A stretch of DNA of 59,184 nt from positions 1 to 59,184 of the forward strand of contig JAEEUR010000003.1 of the NCBI GenBank assembly GCA_016290595.1, in the 5' to 3' direction. Every line of letters begins with the position of its first letter. Position 1 is the stretch's first letter. This stretch comes from Lachnospiraceae bacterium. GTDB taxonomy: Bacteria > Bacillota > Clostridia > Lachnospirales > Lachnospiraceae. This document shows positions 45,047 to 54,517 of this stretch, piece after piece. The position numbers and the translations under genes were made by a program. The notes beneath the pieces are model-generated. The model was given only the letters and a program-made list of their open reading frames with translations, ran no database searches and was not told where the DNA came from.

Positions 45047-47218
45047 GTGAAAAGAGTGATCGTATTTGTCATACTGGCCGCGCTGATGGTTTCGGCGGCG
45101 GTTTACGGAAAAAATAAAACGGAGGAGAAAGGCATGTCTCTGACAGGCGCTTTTGCGGCCGGTACGGAAAAAGACGTCTGGAAGGACGCAAGTCCGGAGA
45201 CCAGCCTGCTCGGCTTCGGCTGGTTTGACGGCAGCGAAGGCCGCTTCGGTTACTATCATCAGTCCCGCTATACGATCCTGGAAGAGCTGAAAAGCGTTCC
45301 GGCCGTCCCGGCTTCGGATTTTACCGCGGAAAAGATGAGCTATCCGGTCTATGCGCTGCAGATCGGCGGGAAGGACGGCTTTGAGAGGTCTTACCTGTGG
45401 ACGAACGGCTATCTGATCACGAAGGACGGATCGGCCTACTATTACAATTATGATTTTTCCAGGCTGAAGGCGAAGGATTTTGATTCCAGCGCGGGGGTGG
45501 GCCGCATTGCAAGCCTTTCGGAGCTGCCGAACGGCTACTACCTGACGCGGGTCCAGGAAAAGTGGGATCCCTCCCGTCTGACGGCGGATCAAGAGGTCAG
45601 GGAGCCGGAGGACGTGACGCTGACGGTCTCCTCCCGGCTCGTGCCGAATATCGTCCTGGAACTGAAAAACGAGGGACGGGCCAGCTGGATGTACGGGGAG
45701 GACTATGCCCTGCAGGTCTTTCTGAACGGTACCTGGTACAACGTCCCGGCCAACGGGATCCTGGCGTTTACCGCCATCGGCTACGGGCTGGAGCCGGGCG
45801 AAAGCCGGAAGATCAGCTGCTCGCTCACGCCTTTCGGGGATCTGCCGGCCGGCCGCTACCGGATCTGCAAGGGGATCATGAAGTCAGAGAACGGCCGCTG
45901 GGAGAGCTACCGGCTCACGGCGGAGTTCGGGCTGGGGAGCGGATCCGGAGAGGAGGTGCGGAAAACTGTTCCGCTTCTGTACGTCCTGTACGGAAACGCG
46001 CGGTACTGGATCGCGGCGGGCACCAGCTCCTGGTACTGGGTCGATGCAGACGGCAAAGGCCAGGGCAGGGAGGCCGACGGGCCGCATCCGCTGATGCAGG
46101 AAAACCTTGTGACCGTCACGGTGGAGGAAGAGGCCGAAATGACGCTTCTCTTTGACGAGAAGCCGGATGAAGTCCGGATCCTCTGCTGGGACAGCCGGTA
46201 TCAGGGCGATGAGACGGCTGTTGAGGCTCACGCGCAGGAAATAGACGTTTCCGAGTACGGCTTCTTTGACGTTCCGGCCGGGAGATCCTATATCTATCTG
46301 GTCGAAGCCCGCTGGACGGCGGAAGATCCCGCGGAAACGCAGGGACCGCACGCGTCCGGAAGCGCTTATTACGGCTTTAAGACGGTCTGTCCGGCGGCGG
46401 AAGCGGAGCCGGCGGCGCAGGAGCCTCTCCCGGAAGGCGCCGTCGACGTGTGGGAAAACGAAAGCCTGAAAAACAGCGTGCTGACGTTCGCGTATTTTGA
46501 CGGGAAAGAAGGCCGTCAGGGCTTCTTCCACCAGGACCGCTTCGAGATCTTAAAAACACTTAAGAGCACGCCCGCCTATCCGGCCGACGATTTTACGCCG
46601 GAAAAGATGACCTACCCGGTCTACGGCCTGGAAATGGGTTCCAGGGACGGGTTCGGGATCTCGTTTTTCTGGACGAACGGCTATCTGATCGCGAACGACG
46701 GGACGGCGTACCGCTTCGACTACGACTTTGAGCCGCTGACGAAGAAGGAGATGACGGCTGAAACTCCGGTTATTTGTGCGGCGCAGATCCCGGGCGGCTG
46801 GCAGCTGTTAAAAGATTCGGCGGGGCGGTGGATCCCGGAGCGGATGTATAAAAACGAGCCGCAGGCTCAGCCGGCGGACGTGAAGCTGTCCGTCACCGGC
46901 CGGGAGGGCGAAAGCCTGAAGCTGGAGCTGAAAAACAGCGGAAACAGGACCTGGATGTACGGAAGGGACTACTGGGTGGAGGTGAATCTGGACGGCGTCT
47001 GGTACAGCGTGCCGGTCAATTCGGCCCTGGGCCTGGCCTTTACGCTGGAAGGCTACACCCTGTCCGCCGGCGGGAGCGTGAAGATGAGCGCTTCACTGGA
47101 GGTTTTCGAGCCGCTGCCGGCGGGAAAATACCGGATCGGGAAGAGTATTCACAGCGAAACGGAGGACGGGACCGGACGGGAGTTCTGCTCGGTGTACGCG
47201 GAATTCACGGTTGAGTAA
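45047..47218 (+). CDS. Exported protein with duplicated domain and Ig-like (Big_14-type) repeats
   Basis: 723 residues from a GTG start with GGAGAG upstream. A signal anchor (KRVIVFVILAALMVSAAVYG) is followed by unit 1 (residues about 44-290) and unit 2 (468-723). Each unit has a segment of about 110 residues (VWKDAS../VWENES.. to YYYNYDF/YRFDYDF) and a bacterial Ig-like domain (LELKNEGRASWMYGEDYALQVFLNGTWYNVP in unit 1). Unit 1 is followed by a linker domain (295-440) with acidic residues. Internal duplication is clear at about 40-50% identity. Surface or exported role; ligand unknown. It is divergent from the HutD gene. Confidence 0.78.
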   Translation: MKRVIVFVILAALMVSAAVYGKNKTEEKGMSLTGAFAAGTEKDVWKDASPETSLLGFGWFDGSEGRFGYYHQSRYTILEELKSVPAVPASDFTAEKMSYPVYALQIGGKDGFERSYLWTNGYLITKDGSAYYYNYDFSRLKAKDFDSSAGVGRIASLSELPNGYYLTRVQEKWDPSRLTADQEVREPEDVTLTVSSRLVPNIVLELKNEGRASWMYGEDYALQVFLNGTWYNVPANGILAFTAIGYGLEPGESRKISCSLTPFGDLPAGRYRICKGIMKSENGRWESYRLTAEFGLGSGSGEEVRKTVPLLYVLYGNARYWIAAGTSSWYWVDADGKGQGREADGPHPLMQENLVTVTVEEEAEMTLLFDEKPDEVRILCWDSRYQGDETAVEAHAQEIDVSEYGFFDVPAGRSYIYLVEARWTAEDPAETQGPHASGSAYYGFKTVCPAAEAEPAAQEPLPEGAVDVWENESLKNSVLTFAYFDGKEGRQGFFHQDRFEILKTLKSTPAYPADDFTPEKMTYPVYGLEMGSRDGFGISFFWTNGYLIANDGTAYRFDYDFEPLTKKEMTAETPVICAAQIPGGWQLLKDSAGRWIPERMYKNEPQAQPADVKLSVTGREGESLKLELKNSGNRTWMYGRDYWVEVNLDGVWYSVPVNSALGLAFTLEGYTLSAGGSVKMSASLEVFEPLPAGKYRIGKSIHSETEDGTGREFCSVYAEFTVE

Positions 47219-47323
47219 AACAGAGGCCTGTGATATGATAAAGGCGGGAATTGTCCCGCCTTTTTGCATGCCGGCGAAGGTTTTTGCGGCCGGCAGGGAA
47301 GATCCGCAGGACGGAGGCGGCTT

Positions 47324-48724
47324 ATGGAACAGAAAAACAAAGGACTGGATATCAGCGCGAAGAGCTTTATCACGGCGATCGCGATCATTTTCGCGCTCAT
47401 GGTCGTGACCTACGTCCTGACCTTCCTGATCCCGGGCGGCGAATACGCCCGGACCGTGGACGCGGAGGGGCATACGGTGATCGATACGGCGGCCGGCTTT
47501 AAAGAGGTGCAGGGCGGCCTTCCTTTCTGGAAATGGCTGCTTTCGCCCTTCCTGGTGCTCGGCGCGGAAGGTTCCGGCACCCTGATCGCGGTCCTGATCT
47601 TCCTGCTGGTGATCGGCGGGATCTTCAACGCGCTGGCGGTCTCCGGGCTCATGAACTACATGCTGGACAGGCTGGTCGCCCGTTTCGGCGCGGTGCGCGA
47701 TAAGCTGATGGCCGTTCTGGTTTTCTTCTTTATGGCGATGGGGTCGCTCGTGGGCTCTTTTGAGGAGGTCATACCGCTGGTGCCGATCGTGGTGAGCCTG
47801 GCCATCGGCCTGGGCTGGGACGCGGTCACCGGCGTGGCGATGAGCCTGCTCGCGGTGGGCTGCGGCTTCGCGGCGGGCGTGGCGAACCCCTTTACCATCG
47901 GCGTGGCGCAGACGCTGGCGGGGCTGCCCATGTTCAGCGGCATCTGGCTGCGGCTTCTGTCCTTCGTCTGCATTTATTTCTTGCTGATAGGCTTCCTGCG
48001 GCTGTACGTCAGGAAGCTGCCCGGCGGCGCGTCGGTCCCGGCGGCGGCAAAGACGCATGTGGCGGATCCGAAGATGGACAGGGGCTTAAAGCTTTTTGCG
48101 ATCATCCTCGGCGCCGGCATCCTGCTGGTCATCAGTTCCGGCTTCCTGCCGTTCTTAAGAGATTTCACGATGATCATCGTGGCGGTGATGTTCCTGGCGG
48201 CCGGCATTGCAGCGACGCTTGCCTCCGGCATGAGCTTAAAAGAGCTGGCGGCGGCCTTCGGAAAGGGGCTCGTCACCATCGCGCCGTCCATCCTGATGAT
48301 CCTGATGGCTTCCTCCATCAAGTACATCATGACGGAGGGCAAGCTTCTAGACAGCCTGATCCATGCGGCGGTCGGCGCGGCGGGCTCGCTCTCCAAGCCG
48401 CTGCTGATACTCTTTATTTATCTGATCTGCCTGGTGATGAATTTCTTCATTTCCTCGGGCTCGGCGAAGGCCTTCCTGCTGATCCCGCTCATCATTCCGA
48501 TCGCGCAGATCTTCGGCGTCAGCCCGCAGCTGTGCATCGTGGCCTTTGCCTTCGGCGACGGCTTCAGCAACGTGTTCTATCCGACGAACGCGGGGCTTTT
48601 GATCGCGCTGGGGCTGGCCGACGTGGGCTACGGCAAGTGGGCGAAGTTCTCGTGGAAGTTCCAGGCGCTGAACCTGGTCCTGACGGCGGGTCTTCTGCTG
48701 TTCGGCCTGGCGGTCGGGTACTGA
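47324..48724 (+). CDS. YfcC family (DcuC superfamily) membrane transporter
   Basis: 466 residues from MEQKNKGLDISAKSF. About twelve membrane helices; the signature NPFTIGVAQTLAGLP and the C-terminal SGSAKAFLLIPLIIPIAQIFGVSPQL and FAFGDGFSNVFYPTNAGL are typical of the YfcC/ArcD-like group, which transports C4-dicarboxylates or amino acids; substrate is unknown. GGAGG lies 7 nt before this ATG; an in-frame start further upstream at 47264 has none. A terminator-like tract near 48904-48938 may end the transcript. Confidence 0.9.
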   Translation: MEQKNKGLDISAKSFITAIAIIFALMVVTYVLTFLIPGGEYARTVDAEGHTVIDTAAGFKEVQGGLPFWKWLLSPFLVLGAEGSGTLIAVLIFLLVIGGIFNALAVSGLMNYMLDRLVARFGAVRDKLMAVLVFFFMAMGSLVGSFEEVIPLVPIVVSLAIGLGWDAVTGVAMSLLAVGCGFAAGVANPFTIGVAQTLAGLPMFSGIWLRLLSFVCIYFLLIGFLRLYVRKLPGGASVPAAAKTHVADPKMDRGLKLFAIILGAGILLVISSGFLPFLRDFTMIIVAVMFLAAGIAATLASGMSLKELAAAFGKGLVTIAPSILMILMASSIKYIMTEGKLLDSLIHAAVGAAGSLSKPLLILFIYLICLVMNFFISSGSAKAFLLIPLIIPIAQIFGVSPQLCIVAFAFGDGFSNVFYPTNAGLLIALGLADVGYGKWAKFSWKFQALNLVLTAGLLLFGLAVGY

Positions 48725-49035
48725 GAAAAAACTGTATAAATGTTGACAGTAAAAGAGACCGCCTTAAAGCAAGGGGAGAGGAGAGGGGGCTGTTTAAGCG
48801 CTATGGGAAAGAAAAGTCCGCTGATTTTACGGAAATCACTTTTGCCGTTGTGTTTATTCCTGACAGATAAATAGAACAGGTTATGAAAGAAACAAGATCA
48901 TAACCAAGATAAAAAACGTACGGTTTTTGGTTTTTTTTGCGTTTGCCGGCAGCAGATTTTTAGCTACCGGCTGTTTTTTTATACCGGCAAAGCTTCATTT
49001 TTTTCGAAAAATATTTGCCGGCACTTTCTTTTTAT
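48725..49035 (+). terminator. Intergenic region with stacked palindromes
   Basis: 311 nt without a plausible gene. It contains GGTTATGA/TCATAACC (48880-48907) with 11-nt spacing, a CCAAGAT-AAAAAACGTACGG-type stem followed by TTTTTTTT near 48904-48938 (likely terminator of the transporter gene), and a second hairpin GCCGGCAGC.. pairing GCTACCGGC (48945-48971) with a T run to 48980. TGCCGGCA recurs around 48944, 48983 and 49014. A mapped transcript end is not available. Confidence 0.5.
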
Positions 49036-49063
49036 TTGACGCTTGCCGGATTTGTGTTATAAT
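49036..49063 (+). promoter_or_regulatory. Promoter of the adhesin gene
   Basis: TTGACG (49036-49041), 16-nt spacer, TATAAT (49058-49063) with extended TGT. Strong. Transcription from about 49070 gives a 69-nt leader before the ATG at 49139. Confidence 0.8.
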
Positions 49064-49138
49064 ATTATGCGGCAGAGTAGGGCTGCTTGCTTTTGCTTTA
49101 CTGAAAAAGATTCTGACGATTACAGAAAGGAAAAACGT

Positions 49139-52100
49139 ATGAAGAATCGGCGTCAGAAAAGAGTATGGGCTTTGTGTCTGGCCGTTGTAATGACGGTCTC
49201 TGTGATGGGCTTTTCGGTCCCCCGCGTAAGAGCGGAAGAGCCGGCAGCCGGAGAAGCGGCGCAGGAAGAAAATAAGGCGCCGGGAGCGGAAAATCCGGAA
49301 GCGGAAACCACGGAAGCGCCCGCAGAACCGGCCGCGGAAGCGGATCCGAAGGCGGATGGTGCGGATGCGGAGGTCGAAGCCGTTATTGCAATGCTGAAGG
49401 GGATCGATTCTCTGCAGGAGATGCAGGATAAAAGGAAGACTTTTACGGTATCAGGCAAGCTTGATCCTTCCAGCGAAGCCAGCGTGGCCGAGCATCAGGC
49501 GGCACAGCAGGGTTATGCGGACTATCTGGCTGACATGAACCAAAAACGGGCGGCGGCGCAGGCGGCGTACGATGCTTTGAGCGACGATCAGAAGGCACAG
49601 CTGGATCCGGCTCTGGTCAAAAAGCTGACGGATACCCTTTCGAACAAGTTCAGCACGGCTTCCTATGAGATCGAGCCGAGTACGAACGAATACAACTATT
49701 CAATGGTCCAGATCGGAGCAAACTCATGGCTGTCCTATGAGCTGAGCCAGCATTCAACGATCGATTATGATATGCCGTGCATCCTGATCGTAACGGACTG
49801 CTCGGGCGATGCCACGAGCTTTACTCCGGACGGCCCCTACGTTTACGGGACGAACAACTACGAGCTGACCTACTGCTGCGACGAGCTGGAGCCTACGGCA
49901 TTCAAGGCGCACTATAAGCGCGTCAATCTGGAGGACTGCAGTTACTTCAACTCCTATCAGGCCGGAAAGATCCGTGCGATCATCAGCCGCTCCTATCCTT
50001 TTGTAACCATGGATGCGATGAAAGCGGAGCTGATCGCCGCCGGCGTGGAAGGTGCCAAGGATCTCAATAAGTCCGACATCATCGCGGGCGTGCAGTTCGC
50101 GGTCTGGTATTTTTCCAACCGCATGGCCAACGACGGCCATCTGCATGATGATACGACCTACGGCTGGACGTGGAACGCGATTGCCTACGGTCTGATCGCT
50201 TCGGTCAATGATTACCGGAACGATCTCTGGTTCTGGTGGGATGCTAATCACGTCAAGTATCAGACCTACGAGCAGGACGCGTATGACAAGATCACGGCCC
50301 TTTTCAACTATCTCATCAATCTGCCCGGCGAAACGGCTTCGGATGACCAGCTTGTGATCTCTGACATCCGGATCACCCGCACGGATATGGTGCCCGGAAG
50401 CGACGACACCTACACGATAGGCCTCAACGTGATCTTAAATCACGGTGCCGGTGCCGACGATGCGGTCACGCTGACCGTTTCCGGCCCGAACGGCTCGGAT
50501 TCCGTCCGCGTGTCCGGAGAGACCAGCTATCAGATGAGTATCACGGCGAAATACGGCGACACGATCACGGTAAGCGCGGAAGGCACGCAGGAACTGAAAA
50601 AAGGCGTGTATTTCTATGAGCCGGAGGGCGGCTACGATGCTTCGCAGTCGCTGGTCGGCGTCGCGGAAGGCACCACAAAAGTCAAGGCGCAGGATTCCTT
50701 CGTTTTTGAACAGGATATCGAAGCCGGCATCCGCATCTATAAGACCGAAAAAGAGACCGGCAAACCGATCGAAGGGATCGTCTTTACGCTTTACACGGTA
50801 CCCGAAGGACAGGACGTGAGCGGAACCCCGACCGAGGAGGAGATCGCAGCCTATGCCGTAGCGGCGAACAAGGCGGGCTCCGTGACTACGGATGAGTCCG
50901 GCTACGCAGCCATTACCCTGCAGCCCGGAACGTATCTTCTGATCGAGGAGCCGAACAACAAGGTCAAGGCGCCCGTTAATCCGATGTATGTGACCCTTCC
51001 GGTCTATGCGGAAGATGGGACGGTGACGGCGGACATCGCAGAGCTGCACCTTGAGAACGAGCCGGCCGACGAGCCGGGCTCCGTCTCCGTGCGCCTTGCG
51101 GTCACGAAGGAGATCAACGACTGGGGCGCGGCGGAGTCCTTCACCTTCAAGATGGCGGCTGACGGTGAAAATATGCCGATGCCGCAGGAAACGACGGCCG
51201 TCGCCACAAAGGCGGATCCGACGGCGCTCTTTGAGAAGATTACCTATTATGATGCGGGAATCTACACCTATACGATCACCGAGGTGAACGGCGGCGCGGA
51301 CGGCGTCTCCTACGATACAACGTCTTATCCGGTCACGGTCACCGTGACGGAGGAGAAGATCTACGGCGAGCCGGAGAACCCGGGAGAGGACCCGCCGCAG
51401 ATCGGACTCATCCTGCATGCGGAGGTAAAGTACGGCAACGCCGACAGCCTGACCGTCACCAATACCTTCGAGCCGGCGGAAGCCGTTCCGGAAGTGACGA
51501 AGGCTTTAACGGGCCGCGAGTGGACGGATGACGATTCCTTCACCTTCACGCTGGCGGCCGTCACCGAAGGCGCACCGCTGCCGGCGACGGTAACGGGCAC
51601 GGCGACCAAGGCGCAGCCCAAGGTCAGCTTCGGCACGATCACGTTCAATAAGGCCGGGACCTACGAATATACGATCACCGAGACGGCCGGCAGCGCGGAC
51701 GGCGTGGCCTACGATACGGCGGCGTACAGCGTCGTGATCACGGTCACGAAGGACGAAAACACGAACGCCTTAAGCACGACGGTTAAGTACGACGGCGCCG
51801 ACAGCCTGACCGTCACCAACCCCTTCACGCCGGCGGAAGCCTCTCCGGAAGTGACCAAGGCCTTAACGGGCCGCGAATGGAAGGACGATGATTCCTTCAC
51901 CTTCACGCTGGCGGCCGTGACCGAAGGCGCGCCGCTGCCGGCGACGGTAACGGGCACGGCGACCAAGGCGCAGCCCAAGGTCAGCTTCGGTACGATCACG
52001 TTTAATAAGGCCGGGACCTACGAATATACCATCACCGAGACCGCCGGCAGCATTCCGGGCGTGACTTACGATACGGCGGCGTACAGCGTCGTCGTCACGG

Positions 52101-52870
52101 TGGCGAAGGACGAAAACACGAACGCCTTAAGCGCGGCGGTCAAGTATGACGGCAGGGATTCCCTGACCGTGGAAAACAGCTACAAGGCGGAGCCGGTCTC
52201 GGTGGATCTCGGAGGCCGCAAATTCATCGAAGGCCAGCCGGAGGATACGCTCAGCTTCACCTTTATCTTAAAGGAAACGACCTCAGGCGCGGACTACAGC
52301 GACTCGGTCACGGTCAAAGGCGCAGGCGAAGCCGCCTTTAAGACGCTCAGCTTTGACAAGACGGGCGTCTACACCTTTGAGATCACGGAAGAAGCCGGCG
52401 GCGAAAAGGGCTGGACCTACGACAGCACCGTCTATACGGTCACGGTGACCGTGACGGACGACGGCTCCGGCCAGCTGGCTGCCTCCGTCGAGGGCTTAAA
52501 GAACAACAAGGCGGAATTCACCAACACCTACGTGCCGGAGACCACGCCGGAAGAGACCACTACGCCGGAGGAGACGACCCCCGAAGAGACCACCCCGGCG
52601 GAAACCACCCCCGAGGAGACTCTGCCGGAAGAAACCACGACCCCCGCCGAAACCACGCCGGCCGAAACGACGCCGACGGAGACCACGCCGCCGTATACGC
52701 CGGATACCGGCGAAAGCAACGATCTGGCGCGCTGGGGCATCGTGCTGGGCGCCTCCGCCGTCGTGGCGGTCCTGGTGCTGATCTTCCGCAAACGCTCGAA
52801 CAAAGACGCGGACGCAGACCCGGATAAAGACCCGGAGGAAGATTCAGACAAGGATCCGGACAAAGAATAA
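49139..52870 (+). CDS. Cell-wall anchored thioester adhesin with Cna-B and Spy0128-type isopeptide repeats
   Basis: 1243 residues from MKNRRQKRVWALC. Order: signal peptide (1-32), Ala/Glu-rich linker, a thioester domain in which the Cys of TYCC (Cys246) and Gln319 in VQFAVW are the expected bonding pair, a Cna-B/SpaA-like domain (about 529-642), four FctA/Spy0128-like domains (about 647-778, 781-900, 900-1018, 1019-1132) each with VTK..., YTITE and VTN isopeptide residues, a Thr-Pro-Glu repeat (1133-1186), then TPDTG (1187-1191), a membrane helix, RKRSNK and a long acidic tail. A host or surface adhesin. Domains 2 and 3 are nearly identical (see repeat). No sortase gene lies in the window. 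Confidence 0.9.
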   Translation: MKNRRQKRVWALCLAVVMTVSVMGFSVPRVRAEEPAAGEAAQEENKAPGAENPEAETTEAPAEPAAEADPKADGADAEVEAVIAMLKGIDSLQEMQDKRKTFTVSGKLDPSSEASVAEHQAAQQGYADYLADMNQKRAAAQAAYDALSDDQKAQLDPALVKKLTDTLSNKFSTASYEIEPSTNEYNYSMVQIGANSWLSYELSQHSTIDYDMPCILIVTDCSGDATSFTPDGPYVYGTNNYELTYCCDELEPTAFKAHYKRVNLEDCSYFNSYQAGKIRAIISRSYPFVTMDAMKAELIAAGVEGAKDLNKSDIIAGVQFAVWYFSNRMANDGHLHDDTTYGWTWNAIAYGLIASVNDYRNDLWFWWDANHVKYQTYEQDAYDKITALFNYLINLPGETASDDQLVISDIRITRTDMVPGSDDTYTIGLNVILNHGAGADDAVTLTVSGPNGSDSVRVSGETSYQMSITAKYGDTITVSAEGTQELKKGVYFYEPEGGYDASQSLVGVAEGTTKVKAQDSFVFEQDIEAGIRIYKTEKETGKPIEGIVFTLYTVPEGQDVSGTPTEEEIAAYAVAANKAGSVTTDESGYAAITLQPGTYLLIEEPNNKVKAPVNPMYVTLPVYAEDGTVTADIAELHLENEPADEPGSVSVRLAVTKEINDWGAAESFTFKMAADGENMPMPQETTAVATKADPTALFEKITYYDAGIYTYTITEVNGGADGVSYDTTSYPVTVTVTEEKIYGEPENPGEDPPQIGLILHAEVKYGNADSLTVTNTFEPAEAVPEVTKALTGREWTDDDSFTFTLAAVTEGAPLPATVTGTATKAQPKVSFGTITFNKAGTYEYTITETAGSADGVAYDTAAYSVVITVTKDENTNALSTTVKYDGADSLTVTNPFTPAEASPEVTKALTGREWKDDDSFTFTLAAVTEGAPLPATVTGTATKAQPKVSFGTITFNKAGTYEYTITETAGSIPGVTYDTAAYSVVVTVAKDENTNALSAAVKYDGRDSLTVENSYKAEPVSVDLGGRKFIEGQPEDTLSFTFILKETTSGADYSDSVTVKGAGEAAFKTLSFDKTGVYTFEITEEAGGEKGWTYDSTVYTVTVTVTDDGSGQLAASVEGLKNNKAEFTNTYVPETTPEETTTPEETTPEETTPAETTPEETLPEETTTPAETTPAETTPTETTPPYTPDTGESNDLARWGIVLGASAVVAVLVLIFRKRSNKDADADPDKDPEEDSDKDPDKE
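51494..52207 (+). repeat. Tandem 357-bp duplication inside adhesin
   Basis: Two adjacent units, 51494-51850 and 51851-52207, each 119 codons, with long identical DNA stretches such as those around GGCGACGGTAACGGGCACGG. They encode Spy0128-type domains 2 and 3. Differences cluster near the ends. Such repeats vary in number by recombination. Confidence 0.9.
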
Positions 52871-52889
52871 GGGGATATTCGGGGCGGAC

Positions 52890-52945
52890 TTGAAAAAAGA
52901 CGGCATTATGTGCTAAAACTGTAGCGGAAAGGGAAGCCTTTCCGC
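52890..52945 (+). promoter_or_regulatory. udk promoter and 5' hairpin
   Basis: TTGAAA (52890-52895), 18-nt spacer, TAAAAC (52914-52919) with TGC before it. Shortly after, GCGGAAAGG (52924-52932) pairs with CCTTTCCGC (52937-52945), a hairpin at or near the mRNA start, just before the AAAAGGAG site. It may stabilise the message or modulate translation. Confidence 0.45.
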
Positions 52946-52960
52946 AAAAGGAGTTGGCGT

Positions 52961-53593
52961 ATGAAGAAAGATATCCTGATCGTGGGTGTTGCCGGCGGGT
53001 CCGGCAGCGGAAAAACCACCCTGACCAACAACCTGATCGCCCGTTTCGGAGACCAGGTGACGGTGGTGCATCACGACAATTACTATCGCTCGCATCACGA
53101 TCTGACCTACGAGGAAAGAACGCATCTCAATTACGACTGCCCGGAGGCTTTCGAAAACGAGCTGATGATCGAGCAGCTGCAGCTTTTAAAAGAAGGCCGC
53201 AGCGTGGAATGCCCCATCTACGACTTCACGATCCACGACCGGAAGCCCGAGACCGTCACCATCGAACCGAAGCCGGTCATTTTAGTGGAGGGGATCCTGA
53301 TCTTCGCGGAGCCGGAGCTGCTAAAGCAGATGGATATCAAGATCTTCGTGGACACGGACGCGGACATCCGCCTGGCCCGCCGGATCCGGCGGGACGTGGA
53401 AAAGCGCGGCCGCAGCATGCAGAGCGTACTGGATCAGTGGTGCGCGACCGTCAAGCCCATGTATGAGATGTACGTCGAGCCGACCAAAAAGAAGGCGGAC
53501 GTCATCGTGCCGGAAGGCGGCCGGAACCAGGTGGCTCTGGAGATGCTCTTCGGGCGGCTGGAGCGGCACCTGAAACAGATCCGGGAAGACTGA
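52961..53593 (+). CDS. udk: Uridine kinase
   Basis: 210 residues. It phosphorylates uridine and cytidine with ATP or GTP in pyrimidine salvage. Walker A GVAGGSGSGKTT (near 9-20), HHDNYYRSHHDLTYEER, NYDCPEAFE and RRIRRDVEKRGRS are the family motifs. Length is standard. AAAAGGAG lies before the ATG. Transcribed with the DegV gene 30 nt downstream. Confidence 0.96.
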   Translation: MKKDILIVGVAGGSGSGKTTLTNNLIARFGDQVTVVHHDNYYRSHHDLTYEERTHLNYDCPEAFENELMIEQLQLLKEGRSVECPIYDFTIHDRKPETVTIEPKPVILVEGILIFAEPELLKQMDIKIFVDTDADIRLARRIRRDVEKRGRSMQSVLDQWCATVKPMYEMYVEPTKKKADVIVPEGGRNQVALEMLFGRLERHLKQIRED

Positions 53594-53623
53594 GACCGGA
53601 AAAAGAGCGGAAAGGAGAAACGT

Positions 53624-54508
53624 ATGGCTGATTACATCATCGCAACATCATCCACCTCGGACCTTCCGAGGACCTGGCTGGATGCGCATCAGGTCCCGTT
53701 CATCGCTTACAGTTACACCGTGGGCGATAAGGTCTATGAGGACGACTGCCGGGAGGAGAGCCGCGCGGCCGTTTACGCGGGCATGCGCAAAGGCGATCTT
53801 TTAAAGACCTCCATGATCAACGCCTTCGTTTATCACGAGTTCTTTGAAAAGCTGATGCAGACAGGGAAAAACGTGATCTTCCTGGATATGTCCGAGAAGA
53901 TGTCCGCCTCCTTCCAGAACTGCGCGGAGGCGGCCCGTCGGATCAGGGAAGAGTTCCCGGGGCAGCAACTTTACGTGATGGATACGCGCTGCATCTCCGG
54001 CGGCCTGGGCCTTCTTGTGGACGAGATGGTCCGGCGCAAGGAAGCCGGCGCCTCCTTCGACGAGGTGATCGCCTGGGGCGAAGCGCACAAACTAAAAATC
54101 GCCCACCGCTTTACGGTGGACGATCTGAAATACCTGAAGATGGGCGGCCGCGTTTCCAATTCCGCCGCGCTGATCGGGCAGCTGCTGCAGATCAAGCCGG
54201 TGCTGTACGTGCCGGACCGCGGGACGCTGGACGTGGTCAAGAAGGCGCGGGGCCGCAAAGCTGCCTTAAAGGCCATCCGCGACGGGATCTTAAGCGACCT
54301 TTCGAAGATCGATCCCACCGGAACGGAGTTCCACATCCTGCACGCGGACTGTCTGGCGGACGCCGAATGGGTCCGCGACGAGGTGAAAGCGGCTTATCCG
54401 CAGGTCGGCCGGATCACCATCACGCAGCTGGGCGTGGTCATAGGCGCGCACTGCGGTCCGGGCCTGCTGACGGTCTTTTATCTCTGCAGCGGCCGGAATC
54501 CGGAATGA
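53624..54508 (+). CDS. DegV family fatty-acid-binding protein
   Basis: 294 residues. ATSSTSDLPRTW at the N-terminus replaces the usual TDSTSDLP; conserved C-terminal HADCLADAEWVRDEVKAAYP and GVVIGAHCGPGLLTVFY are typical. DegV/FakB proteins bind a fatty acid for phosphorylation by FakA to feed phospholipid synthesis. No fakA gene is in the window. Here the C-terminus ends shortly after the conserved part. Convergent with the GNAT gene. Confidence 0.94.
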   Translation: MADYIIATSSTSDLPRTWLDAHQVPFIAYSYTVGDKVYEDDCREESRAAVYAGMRKGDLLKTSMINAFVYHEFFEKLMQTGKNVIFLDMSEKMSASFQNCAEAARRIREEFPGQQLYVMDTRCISGGLGLLVDEMVRRKEAGASFDEVIAWGEAHKLKIAHRFTVDDLKYLKMGGRVSNSAALIGQLLQIKPVLYVPDRGTLDVVKKARGRKAALKAIRDGILSDLSKIDPTGTEFHILHADCLADAEWVRDEVKAAYPQVGRITITQLGVVIGAHCGPGLLTVFYLCSGRNPE

Positions 54509-54517
54509 TCCGGAGGA

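Noticed and set aside
49043-49138. N-terminal extension of the adhesin frame
   Set aside because: Begins inside the -10 box of the promoter; the signal peptide starts at ATG 49139.
52541-52700. CRISPR-like tandem repeats
   Set aside because: They are codon repeats for a Thr-Pro-Glu stalk, in frame, without spacers or cas genes.
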